DNA of 38,456 nt from Candidatus Omnitrophota bacterium (lineage in GTDB: Bacteria > Omnitrophota > Gorgyraeia > 1-14-0-20-64-10). The notes below the pieces were generated by a model, which was not told the DNA's origin, ran no database searches, and saw nothing but the letters and a program-made list of their open reading frames with translations. The translations under genes and the position numbers were made by a program. Positions within the stretch are counted from its first letter, which is position 1. Every line of letters starts with the position of its first letter. The stretch is taken from NCBI GenBank assembly GCA_016177405.1, contig JACOVG010000008.1, positions 1 to 38,456 of the forward strand, given 5' to 3'. Of this stretch, positions 11,063 through 18,062 are shown piece by piece.

Positions 11063-11370
11063 CCCTTGAGCAGCCTTATCTCATCGGCGGAGATCGTCTG
11101 CCGGTGCCGGAAGATGGCCAGGATCAGGGCCAGCCCCACCACGGCCGCCGCCGCGGCGATCCCGATCACAAAAAGAGCCATCACCTGGCCTGTGCCCTCC
11201 GGCGTGCCCCAGGCCCGGTTGAAAGCGACAAGATTCAAATTGGCGGCGTTCAGGATGAGCTCAATTCCCATCAGGATGCCGATCGCGTTGCGCCGGGTCA
11301 AGGCGCCGAACAGGCCCATGGCAAAGAGCCCGGCGCCGACCACCAAGAAATAAGGCAGGGGGACGATCAT
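11059..11370 (-). CDS. nuoK: NADH-quinone oxidoreductase subunit K
   Basis: NuoK is a small complex I subunit with three transmembrane helices and buried Glu residues on the proton path. The 103-residue protein has GALTRRNAIGILMGIELILN, where the conserved Glu of helix 2 is visible, then NLNLVAFNR and the third helix VIGIAAAAAVVGLALILAIF. It overlaps nuoJ and nuoL by 4 bases each, a tightly coupled arrangement. Confidence 0.96.
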   Translation of the reverse strand: MIVPLPYFLVVGAGLFAMGLFGALTRRNAIGILMGIELILNAANLNLVAFNRAWGTPEGTGQVMALFVIGIAAAAAVVGLALILAIFRHRQTISADEIRLLKG

Positions 11371-11894
11371 TCTCTCTTCGCTATCACGAGGGCTCCCACC
11401 AGCGCGCCAAGGAGCAAGAGGGAGAGCAGTTCAAACGGCAGGAGGTAGCCGGAGACCAGGGTTTTGCCCAGGGCCGCCAGGGCCACAGGGGGTTGGGCGG
11501 TCCCAGGAGCTGCCCAGGCGCCATTCAGATACAGCCATCCCAGCCCCAGCCCTATTCCCGCTGCCAGGCCCAACGCGGCGCCCGCCTGCCGGTTCCACCG
11601 GGGTTGAGAGGGATCGGCGATCCGGGCGGTGAGCATCACCCCGAAGAGGATCAGGGTCAGGATCGCCCCGACGTAGATCAGAAGCTGAACCACCGCCAGG
11701 AACTCCGCCTCGAGATACAGGTAGAGCGCCGCCACCCCGAAGAGGGCCAGGGCCAGCCCCAGCGCCGCCCGGAAAAGGTTGCGGGCCGACACCGCCCACC
11801 AAGCGCCCAGCAGGGTTGCCAACGCCACGACATAAAAGGCGGCCTGCGCCGCCTTTTCCAGAACCCCATCGGTTACCGACATGGAAGACCCCAT
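11367..11894 (-). CDS. nuoJ: NADH-quinone oxidoreductase subunit J
   Basis: NuoJ is a five-helix membrane subunit of complex I. The 175-residue sequence has FRAALGLALALFGVAALYLY and EFLAVVQLLIYVGAILTLIL, the conserved helix 3 with its pi-bulge region, then a GVMLTARIAD loop. Two starts are possible: ATG at 11894, embedded in the -10-like TATAATGGGG on this strand, or ATG at 11882 four codons inside. If the -10 element is real, transcription would begin near 11886. In that case 11882 is the true start, on a nearly leaderless message. It is the first gene of a nuoJKLMN unit with no nuoA-I upstream. Confidence 0.94.
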   Translation of the reverse strand: MGSSMSVTDGVLEKAAQAAFYVVALATLLGAWWAVSARNLFRAALGLALALFGVAALYLYLEAEFLAVVQLLIYVGAILTLILFGVMLTARIADPSQPRWNRQAGAALGLAAGIGLGLGWLYLNGAWAAPGTAQPPVALAALGKTLVSGYLLPFELLSLLLLGALVGALVIAKRE

Positions 11895-11924
11895 TATACT
11901 AGAGACCGCTTCTCTTGGTATAAT
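11893..11924. promoter_or_regulatory. Shared divergent promoter region with 7-bp inverted repeat (nuoJ / lasso cluster)
   Basis: ATTATAC (11893-11899) and GTATAAT (11918-11924) form a perfect inverted repeat around an 18-base centre. On the plus strand it supplies an extended -10, TGGTATAAT (11916-11924), 8 bases before the ATG at 11933. On the minus strand it supplies TATAAT (11898-11893) with the next nuoJ ATG at 11882. The two -10 boxes are 20 bases apart, so each promoter's -35 region would overlap the other's -10. Neither has a good -35. The promoter call is inference; the symmetry is directly visible. Confidence 0.55.
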
Positions 11925-11932
11925 TCCCGAAG

Positions 11933-13222
11933 ATGTCTCTTGTCCTTGAGACCTTACCGCTTCGTTCGAACGTCCCCGCCTGGCGATGTCTTAACCCAGA
12001 GGACCAACTCCTGTACCTCACCGGTTTCCCTGAGATTCGCCCCGGAGATTGCCCGCCTCTGGCACAGCTTGCTCACGGCGTAAAGGATTGGAATCGATTC
12101 CTTCAAAAGGCGGTTGGGCACAGGCTCATCATCCGGCTCCACCGTTTTCTTAAGCCCAGGGACGCGGCGGCTGTTCTTCCTGCCGGGGTCTGGGAAAAAA
12201 TTCAAGCCGAGAGCTTCCGGGCCCAGGCCCACACCCTTGCCTTGGAGGGAGAGCTGGCGGCCCTTCTTCCCCTCTTGAACCGGAAAGGGATCGAGGCGCT
12301 TCTCTTGAAGGGGGCCGCCTTCCTGCAGACGGTTTACCGGGACAAGCCGGTTCGCTTTTTTACAGACATCGATTTTATGGTTCGCCCCGAGGACTTGGCG
12401 GGTACGGAAGAAATCCTGGCGGCCCTCGGCTATCAAAGGTTCAGTCGCTCCTGCTTCCCGAGCCGGTGGCACGAGGAGGAGGTGGGATCGCGGTTTCGCC
12501 GCCACGGCATCACCTTTGTTCATCCGGCGAAAGGGACCTGCCTCGAGCCCCATGTGGAGACCTTTGACGAGGCCGACCCTTTCCAACTTAAGCCCGGCCT
12601 GCTCTGGGAAGAAGCCGAGCCAGTTTCGGTGCGCGGCTCTCGCGCCCTCCTGCCGGAGGCGAACCGGCACTTGGCCTACCTGCTGCTTCACCTGGCCAAG
12701 CACATTGGAGCCGACCAGAATTATTTTGGCTGGTACCTGGATCTGGACGCGTACCTGCGCTTCCATGAAGGGGCGTTGGACGGCGGACGATGCTGGGAAT
12801 GGATTCGGTCCAACCCGAAGGCGGAGAATGTGCTGGAGATACTCGGCTTCCTGCGAGAGCAGTTTTCCACGCCCTTGCCTCACGAGCTGGCGCGACTCAT
12901 CGCCCAAAAAGCCGTCTCGCCCCTTTCCCCACAGAGCGTCTTTCCTTCGGCCAGGAAGTCGGAACTGGCCCTTTTTCGCGAGAACCATTGGGTGGACCGT
13001 CGGGAATGGGTTCTCTCCTGCTTCAAACGGGTTCACGGTCCCTGGAAAAAAGGAATCTTTATTTTAAGATGGATCTTTCCCGACCCCGAATACCTCGAGA
13101 CAAAGTACCTGGCGCAATCTCTGGCCGGCAGGTGGCTTGCCTACGCCCGGCACCTGGCAGCCACAACTGCCAAGGGGGTGGGCCTCGCCCTCTATGCGGC
13201 CCGGAAACCTCTTGGGAGGTAA
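11933..13222 (+). CDS. Nucleotidyltransferase-fold protein of the lasso-peptide cluster (NTP_transf_5-like)
   Basis: This 429-residue protein resembles the uncharacterised nucleotidyltransferase family often found beside PqqD-, HPr-kinase- and lasso-type genes. The core has the sequence LLLKGAAFL (Lys126) and then RFFTDIDFMVRPEDL with the Asp145-Ile-Asp147 metal pair about 20 residues on. Further His and Glu residues follow (CLEPHVETFDEAD). It is the first gene of the cluster and starts at ATG 11933, 8 bases after a TATAAT box and without a clear ribosome site, so the message may be near-leaderless. As I recall, a nucleotidyltransferase in the pseudomycoidin lasso cluster acts on the phosphorylated peptide; a similar role here is inference. 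Codon use is less GC-rich than in the flanking nuo genes. Confidence 0.75.
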   Translation: MSLVLETLPLRSNVPAWRCLNPEDQLLYLTGFPEIRPGDCPPLAQLAHGVKDWNRFLQKAVGHRLIIRLHRFLKPRDAAAVLPAGVWEKIQAESFRAQAHTLALEGELAALLPLLNRKGIEALLLKGAAFLQTVYRDKPVRFFTDIDFMVRPEDLAGTEEILAALGYQRFSRSCFPSRWHEEEVGSRFRRHGITFVHPAKGTCLEPHVETFDEADPFQLKPGLLWEEAEPVSVRGSRALLPEANRHLAYLLLHLAKHIGADQNYFGWYLDLDAYLRFHEGALDGGRCWEWIRSNPKAENVLEILGFLREQFSTPLPHELARLIAQKAVSPLSPQSVFPSARKSELALFRENHWVDRREWVLSCFKRVHGPWKKGIFILRWIFPDPEYLETKYLAQSLAGRWLAYARHLAATTAKGVGLALYAARKPLGR

Positions 13223-13294
13223 TGAACAAACGCCTTTTGTCAAACGCACGTATGGATTTTGGAACGTCTTATGCAGAGAAAAGGAGGAGCGAAG

Positions 13295-13594
13295 ATGAAA
13301 AGGACATTTCTGCCCAACACGACAGTTGCGGCAGTCAAGGATCAAGTCTATTCCAATTTGGAACAAGAGGCGGTGGTCCTCCATTTTAAAAAGGGCATTT
13401 ATTACGGCATGAATTCGATGGGGTCTTTTATCTGGGGGACGATCCAAGCCCCTCGGGCCATTCATGAAATTGAGGAAGCGATTCACAAAGAGTATGCAGT
13501 GGACGGATCCCGATGCCAGCAGGAATTATTTCGCTTCCTTCGTGAGCTTGCCCAGAGAGATTTGATTGAAATCCGTCCAGGAACGACTCCTTAA
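13295..13594 (+). CDS. PqqD-like leader-recognition protein (lasso B1, RRE)
   Basis: A 99-residue PqqD-type RiPP recognition element, expected to bind the precursor leader and present it to the peptidase. It starts at ATG 13295, preceded at a good distance by AAGGAGGA (13281-13288). Upstream in-frame ATG 13271 and TTG 13259 lack such a site. The sequence shows the family pattern: a beta-hairpin with the VVLHFKKGIYYGMNSMGSFIW segment (compare L.l..g..y.LN..g..iW), followed by helices with IEEAIHKEYAVD and a C-terminal LAQRDLIEI. It overlaps the next gene by 29 bases, as expected for a split B1/B2 pair. Confidence 0.85.
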   Translation: MKRTFLPNTTVAAVKDQVYSNLEQEAVVLHFKKGIYYGMNSMGSFIWGTIQAPRAIHEIEEAIHKEYAVDGSRCQQELFRFLRELAQRDLIEIRPGTTP

Positions 13595-14027
13595 ATTTCT
13601 ACAAATGGCTCCTAGGGAGAGGCGCCTGTTCATCCAAACGGCTGCCCTTCTTGGCAGCATTCGAATAAGCCTGTGGATGTTCCGCTTCGAAGAAGTGCAA
13701 CGCTTTCTGTCAAAGAAATCCAGTGGTCCTCCGGCGGAGGAAGTCCCGCATCCTTTGTCGGTGGGTCAAATTGTCCACCTTATTGATTCGGCCAGCCGGT
13801 GTCTGATCGGAACGAGAAACTGTCTGGTTCTAGCGCTGGCTACCCAGGTGTTGCTAAAGCGAGCGGGCCACCCTACCCTTCTCCGCGTGGGCGTGGTGCT
13901 TGATCACAACCGTCGATTAAAAGCACACGCCTGGATAGAGAGCGGGGGACAAGTCTTATGGAACGGAAAGGACTCTCACCCGTTTACTCCATTACCAGCC
14001 TTTGGCGGGGAGAAGTTTGTTCCATGA
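13566..14027 (+). CDS. Transglutaminase-like leader peptidase (lasso B2)
   Basis: This 153-residue protein fits the lasso B2 family, cysteine peptidases with a transglutaminase fold that cut the leader from the precursor. The N-terminal helical region (LLKFLQMAPRERRLFIQTA) is the usual membrane-proximal B2 start. The catalytic Cys86 lies in GTRNCLVLALATQVLLKRAG and His121 in KAHAWIESGG. The start used is TTG 13566, because the residues it adds match the family N-terminus; ATG 13605 would remove part of it. It overlaps the PqqD-like gene by 29 bases and the methyltransferase start by 4, implying coupled translation. Leader removal from the 57-residue precursor encoded downstream is the inferred job. 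Confidence 0.87.
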   Translation: MKSVQERLLKFLQMAPRERRLFIQTAALLGSIRISLWMFRFEEVQRFLSKKSSGPPAEEVPHPLSVGQIVHLIDSASRCLIGTRNCLVLALATQVLLKRAGHPTLLRVGVVLDHNRRLKAHAWIESGGQVLWNGKDSHPFTPLPAFGGEKFVP

Positions 14028-14989
14028 TGGGTTGGAGGAGGAACGGGAAGATCCTGCATCAACACCAATCTTTGCTGGCGGACACCCAGCGGGTAGAGAG
14101 TTATCGAAAGGCCATATTTAAAAAGGTAAAACCGGGAGATGTTGTGCTCGATTTGGGCAGCGGCACGGGAATTCTGGCATTTTTTGCCTGCCAAGCCGGG
14201 GCCAGATGTGTCTACGCGGTTGAGGCGGGAGGGATTTCTGAAATAGCCGAAAAGATATCTAAGCAGAATGGTTTTCAAAATAAGATGGTGTTTCTTCGCG
14301 ACCTGTCCTATCGCGTCACCCTTCCGCGGCGCGTCGATGTTTTGATCACGGAAATGACAGGTAAATTTGGCCTGGACGGCGGATTGCTCGGCTCGATCCT
14401 GGATGCCAGAACCCGATTTTTAAAGAGGGAAGGGACCCTCGTTCCCCAGGCGGTAGAACTCTGGGCTGTGCCTGTGGAGCACCCCGAAGCTTATCGGAGG
14501 ATAAGTGCTTGGAAGCGAAACCTTTACGGGATGGATTTCTCTTCCGTCCGGCCGCTCGCGGCAAACCACCCCCATCCCGTAAAGCTCCACCGGAAAAATT
14601 TTTTGTGCAGGCCGCTTTCTATGGCCCGGATCAGCCTTCTTCAGGTTCAGACCCCGTCCATTTCTTGTGAAGCCGCCTTTGTCGCGCAGAGAGATGGTGT
14701 GCTTCACGGGATAGGGGGATGGTTCCTTGCAGAGCTCTCGAAGGGCGTTGTCTTCACCAATGGTCCTACGCGAAACCCTTTGGGAAGAAGTCAATTTTTC
14801 TTTCCGCTCCCCAGGCCCCTCCCGCTGAAAAGGGGAAGTGGCTTGAAAGCGAGCTTCTCAACCTACGATGGTTTCGAGTGGTCCTGGCGGGTGAGACTCA
14901 AGGAGCCGCGGAAGGAATTCACCCAATCCACGTTTTTGGGCTTCCCCATTTCAAGAGAAAAACCGCGAGGTTCATTTACTCGGCCATGA
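14024..14989 (+). CDS. PRMT-like SAM-dependent methyltransferase in the lasso cluster
   Basis: This 321-residue class I methyltransferase looks like the protein arginine methyltransferase family. Motif I is VLDLGSGTGILAFFACQAG (Asp43 to Gly49), followed by VYAVEAGG with Glu67 for the ribose, and the post-motif ITEMTGKFGLDGGLL. PRMTs have two Glu residues nine apart in this last loop. Here the first is Glu110, but the second position (119) is Gly. The THW loop is replaced by GFEW. A PRMT-type C-terminal barrel follows (GTLVPQAVELWAVPV). Start choice is ATG 14024 or 14027, overlapping the B2 stop. It probably methylates the lasso peptide or another cluster product. The altered catalytic residues and the Arg-free core argue against ordinary arginine methylation. 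Confidence 0.8.
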   Translation: MMGWRRNGKILHQHQSLLADTQRVESYRKAIFKKVKPGDVVLDLGSGTGILAFFACQAGARCVYAVEAGGISEIAEKISKQNGFQNKMVFLRDLSYRVTLPRRVDVLITEMTGKFGLDGGLLGSILDARTRFLKREGTLVPQAVELWAVPVEHPEAYRRISAWKRNLYGMDFSSVRPLAANHPHPVKLHRKNFLCRPLSMARISLLQVQTPSISCEAAFVAQRDGVLHGIGGWFLAELSKGVVFTNGPTRNPLGRSQFFFPLPRPLPLKRGSGLKASFSTYDGFEWSWRVRLKEPRKEFTQSTFLGFPISREKPRGSFTRP

Positions 14990-16884
14990 GCGGGATGGTG
15001 GGAACGTTTTTTTTGGATGGCAGAGGCGCGGAGACTGGCTTGTTGCACCATATGCTGGAGAAGATCATACATCGGGGCCCCGATGGGGTGGGCGCGTGGG
15101 CGGATGGCCCAGCTGGTTTTGGACACTGCATGCTTTGGACAACCCCTGAATCCCTCCAGGAGAGGCTTCCCTTGGTGCACCGGGCAGGGGATTTGGCGAT
15201 TACGGCGGATGCGCGTATTGACAATCGCGAGGAAATTCTGTCTTGCCTGGGAAATAACAGAGGATCCCCGTCTGGAATAACCGATAGCGAGCTGATCCTG
15301 CTCGCCTATGAAGAGTGGGCAGAGGGTTGCATCGAAAGACTCCTGGGCGATTTTGCTTTTGCCATTTGGAATCGAAAGAAAAAAGAACTCTTTTGCGCTA
15401 GAGACCATTTTGGGATAAAACCCTTCTACTATTTCTACCGCTCCGGCCGCCTCTTCGCATTCGCTTCAGAAATCAAGGCGCTCTTTGGTTCACCCGAGGT
15501 GCCGCGCCGCTTGAATGAAGTTAGGGTAGGGGACTATCTCGTCTTTGTCCTGGAGGACAAAGCGATAACCTTCTATAAGGAAATCTTCAGGCTCCCTCCC
15601 GCGCACGCAATGGTCGTAGCCCCCCAGGGAATCCGCTTGTGGCGGTACTGGGCTCTCGATCCATCTAGAGAGCTTCACCTTCGATCGGACGAGGAGTACG
15701 CCCTACGTTTCCGTGAGCTGTTTACCCAGGCAGTTCGTTGCCGATCCAGAAGCTCTTTTCCAGTCGGCTGCACCCTCAGTGGCGGCCTCGATTCCTCCTC
15801 GGTGGTTTGTGTGGCCAGAAAGCTCCTCGCGCGCCCTTCAAAACCATTGCCTACCTTCTCCATTGTTTTTCCCAAGAATCCCGAGTGCGACGAAAGCCGC
15901 TTCCAGCAAGCAGTCATCGCAGGAGACGGGATTCGGCCGCACTTCATTTCTGCCGATGGGCTTAGCCCACTGGGCGAGCTTGATAAGATTTTTTTTCACC
16001 AGGATGAGCCATTTCTTGCGCCGAATCTGTTTCTACCCTGGAACTGGACGAAGGCCGCGCATCAGGCTGGGGTTCGAATCCTTTTGGATGGAAACGATGG
16101 AGATACCGTCGTATCACATGGGCGAGGCTACCTCAGCGAGCTGCTTCATCAAGGCAGATGGTTGACCCTTCTTCGGGAAGCCAGGGCTCTTTCCGGCGGT
16201 TTCCACCGCTCATCGGCGACGAGAATTTTGTGGCGCCTTGCCTTAAATCCTGCCATCCCGCCTCAAATCCGCCGAGCCTGGAGATGGCTCCATGGCAGAA
16301 GAGATTGGTTTGTGATCGAACGCGCCGTAGTTCATCCCCAGTTCGCGCAGAGGATTGCCTTGAAGGAAAGAGTGGAGACCTTGCTGGCAACCCGAAGGTA
16401 CCCTCCGCGCACCGAGAGGGAGGGTCATTGGATGGCGCTGACTGGCGGTATGATTCCCTATGCCCTAGAGTTGATGGATAAAATAGCAGCCGCTTTTGGC
16501 CTGGAAGCGCGCCACCCATTTTTTGACCGGCGGGTGGCCGAATTCTGCCTCTCGCTTCCAGGCGAGCAGAAACTAAAACGGGGATTGACGCGAAGAATCC
16601 TTCGGAATGCGCTTGCCGATCTGTTGCCCCAAGAGGTCCGATCAAGGATCGGGAAATCCAACCTAGGGACCAATTTTACCAAGAGCTTCTTGTCTTGCGA
16701 CCAGAAACTTATCGAACAGGCGATCGTTCAGGGGCCAAGGAAAATTGGCCCGTACGTACGGCCAGACATTCTACGGCGGGAACTGAAAACGTATAGAACC
16801 CAAGGAGTAGCCAATGATGGATTGGGAGTCTGGAGCTCGGTGACCCTGGACCTTTGGCTGCTGAAGACGGGGTTGGTGCCATGA
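14986..16884 (+). CDS. Asparagine-synthetase-like lasso cyclase (lasso C)
   Basis: This 632-residue protein has the two domains of asparagine synthetase B. In lasso clusters it adenylates an Asp/Glu side chain of the core and joins it to the N-terminal amine. Residues 1-200 form a glutaminase-like domain (KIIHRGPDGVGAW, FAFAIWNRKKKELFCARDHFGIKPFYY), but position 2 is Ser (MSGMVG) instead of the catalytic Cys, so ammonia release is not expected. The ATP-binding loop LSGGLDSSSV has its SGGxDS core at 265-270. The C-terminal helical part contains ARHPFFDRRVAEF. It begins at ATG 14986, overlapping the methyltransferase stop by 4 bases. The missing Cys2 and the neighbours favour a cyclase over a true asparagine synthetase. 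Confidence 0.87.
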   Translation: MSGMVGTFFLDGRGAETGLLHHMLEKIIHRGPDGVGAWADGPAGFGHCMLWTTPESLQERLPLVHRAGDLAITADARIDNREEILSCLGNNRGSPSGITDSELILLAYEEWAEGCIERLLGDFAFAIWNRKKKELFCARDHFGIKPFYYFYRSGRLFAFASEIKALFGSPEVPRRLNEVRVGDYLVFVLEDKAITFYKEIFRLPPAHAMVVAPQGIRLWRYWALDPSRELHLRSDEEYALRFRELFTQAVRCRSRSSFPVGCTLSGGLDSSSVVCVARKLLARPSKPLPTFSIVFPKNPECDESRFQQAVIAGDGIRPHFISADGLSPLGELDKIFFHQDEPFLAPNLFLPWNWTKAAHQAGVRILLDGNDGDTVVSHGRGYLSELLHQGRWLTLLREARALSGGFHRSSATRILWRLALNPAIPPQIRRAWRWLHGRRDWFVIERAVVHPQFAQRIALKERVETLLATRRYPPRTEREGHWMALTGGMIPYALELMDKIAAAFGLEARHPFFDRRVAEFCLSLPGEQKLKRGLTRRILRNALADLLPQEVRSRIGKSNLGTNFTKSFLSCDQKLIEQAIVQGPRKIGPYVRPDILRRELKTYRTQGVANDGLGVWSSVTLDLWLLKTGLVP

Positions 16885-16913
16885 CGATAAAACGAAAAGA
16901 GGGGGAGGAGAAT

Positions 16914-17087
16914 ATGAAGTCGACGCGAGGCAAAGCCGCAAAGGTTGTGAAACCGGAGATGGATCGAAAGAAACCGTATGTTGCTCCGAGAATTGTATTG
17001 TACGGTACCTTTGAGAAGCTGACTCGAGACATGGGTAAGAACCCTGGACCCTCGGACGATTTCAACGCTTGCGTTCCCATCAGCTGA
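16914..17087 (+). CDS. Lasso-peptide precursor with C-terminal Ser
   Basis: A 57-residue peptide encoded between the cyclase and the kinase. It starts at ATG 16914 behind a strong GGGGGAGGAG site; ATG 16881 overlaps the cyclase stop but has a weak site. The leader carries the lasso recognition pattern YxxPxIxxxGxxxxxT: Tyr22, Pro25, Ile27, Gly31 and Thr37 (PYVAPRIVLYGTFEKLT). The tail is GKNPGPSDDFNACVPIS (41-57). From Gly41, Asp48 would close an 8-residue ring and Asp49 a 9-residue ring. The common rule placing Thr at -2 would start the core at Asp39, which leaves no acidic residue at ring positions 7-9. The tail has a single Cys53 and ends in Ser57, the residue phosphorylated in paeninodin-type peptides. 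The stop overlaps the kinase start (TGATG). Confidence 0.85.
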   Translation: MKSTRGKAAKVVKPEMDRKKPYVAPRIVLYGTFEKLTRDMGKNPGPSDDFNACVPIS

Positions 17088-17977
17088 TGTTTTTCTATTC
17101 CGCTTACGGCCTCCGGATTCGATCCAGCATTCTTCTGCCGGAGTTGGTCCAGCGGGATGCCGGGCAAGATGTGGTTATCCGCGTCGAGAAAGGCAGCCGA
17201 AGCTCACTCCGCATGAGGGAGATTTCCTCCTGCCGATGGTTAACGCGACGGGAGGCACTGGTACGATATCGAAGGATCGGCTCGTTTTATGTCCGACGGG
17301 GAGAAGAGATTGCTGTCCACCCCATTCCCGGGGTAGGGGAAGAAGTTCTCCGCACCTTCCTCCTAGGACCGGTCCTGGGCCTCTTGTTGCTTCAGAGAGG
17401 GGAGTTGGTTTTGCACGCCAGTGCCGTAGAGATGCAAGGAGCAGCCGCTGTCTTTCTGGGCGGAAAGGGTTTTGGAAAATCAACCCTGGCTGCAAGGCTG
17501 TATCAACAAGGGCACGGTGTCATAGCGGACGATATCACGGCCATCCAGATCGGAAAGAAGGTTTCCAAAACGTCCCCAGGTTTTCCAGGCCTTAAATTGT
17601 GGCCGGATGCCATTAACCTTTTAGGCGAAGATTCCAGGGGACATGCCCCGTTGCACCGTTTCACGCAGAAGCGTGCCTACAGAACCATCTTAAATTTTCC
17701 TTACAGACCCGCGCGGGTCCGACACATCTACGTGCTGGCCCAGGGGAGAACACCGGGGCTTGAAACGCTAAGTGAGCAGGAAGGGTTTGTTGAGCTCATA
17801 CGGCATTCCCGTTATCTCCATTGGCTGCCAGAACGGCAAACACTTCTTAATTTTTTCCAGTGCGTCGAGCTCGGCCATCAAGTTGCCTTTCGGCGCCTCA
17901 CGCGGACGAGGAATTTGCATTGCCTGCCCCCTTTGGTCCGATGGGTGGAGGATGATTTAATGGGTCGTTATCGTTGA
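17087..17977 (+). CDS. HPr-kinase-like lasso-peptide kinase (lasso K)
   Basis: This 296-residue protein resembles the HPr kinase C-terminal domain used in paeninodin-type clusters to phosphorylate the C-terminal Ser of the lasso precursor. It has LVLHASAVEMQG, the Walker A loop GGKGFGKST (125-133), the acidic pair Asp148-Asp149 in VIADDITAIQ, and the PGFPGLKLWPDA segment typical of this subgroup. It starts at ATG 17087, which shares bases with the precursor stop; TTG 17069 would run back through the precursor gene and is less likely. The pairing with a precursor ending in Ser supports the substrate. It lacks the HPr-kinase regulatory domain of carbon-catabolite control, and no HPr gene is nearby. 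Confidence 0.85.
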   Translation: MFFYSAYGLRIRSSILLPELVQRDAGQDVVIRVEKGSRSSLRMREISSCRWLTRREALVRYRRIGSFYVRRGEEIAVHPIPGVGEEVLRTFLLGPVLGLLLLQRGELVLHASAVEMQGAAAVFLGGKGFGKSTLAARLYQQGHGVIADDITAIQIGKKVSKTSPGFPGLKLWPDAINLLGEDSRGHAPLHRFTQKRAYRTILNFPYRPARVRHIYVLAQGRTPGLETLSEQEGFVELIRHSRYLHWLPERQTLLNFFQCVELGHQVAFRRLTRTRNLHCLPPLVRWVEDDLMGRYR

Positions 17978-17993
17978 TCATGAGGGAAACAGC

Positions 17994-18060
17994 GATTCGA
18001 AAAGATTAGATCCAAAGTCCTCTACCGAGGAAGGGCGGTGAGGCCGACGCTGGACAGCCA
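17994..18060 (+). pseudogene. Decayed duplicate of the 5' end of the downstream NUDIX gene
   Basis: Positions 18014-18059 match 18503-18548, inside the NUDIX gene start, at 37 of 46 bases without gaps. The similarity runs back to GATTCG at 17994 with a one-base indel. In frame it reads KVLYRGRAVRPTLDS beside KILYRGRAVQLTLDS of the intact gene. A stop codon and loss of all downstream sequence show that it is a relic. It marks a former copy of the NUDIX locus just after the lasso kinase. Confidence 0.75.
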
Positions 18061-18062
18061 AG

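Noticed and set aside
14719-14985. Extended start for the lasso cyclase within the methyltransferase gene
   Set aside because: The asparagine-synthetase fold begins at MSGMVG (14986), at an ATGA stop-start overlap.
16959-17087. Shorter precursor start at the ATG of Met16
   Set aside because: It would still include the YxxP motif, but it lacks the strong GGGGGAGGAG site that precedes ATG 16914.
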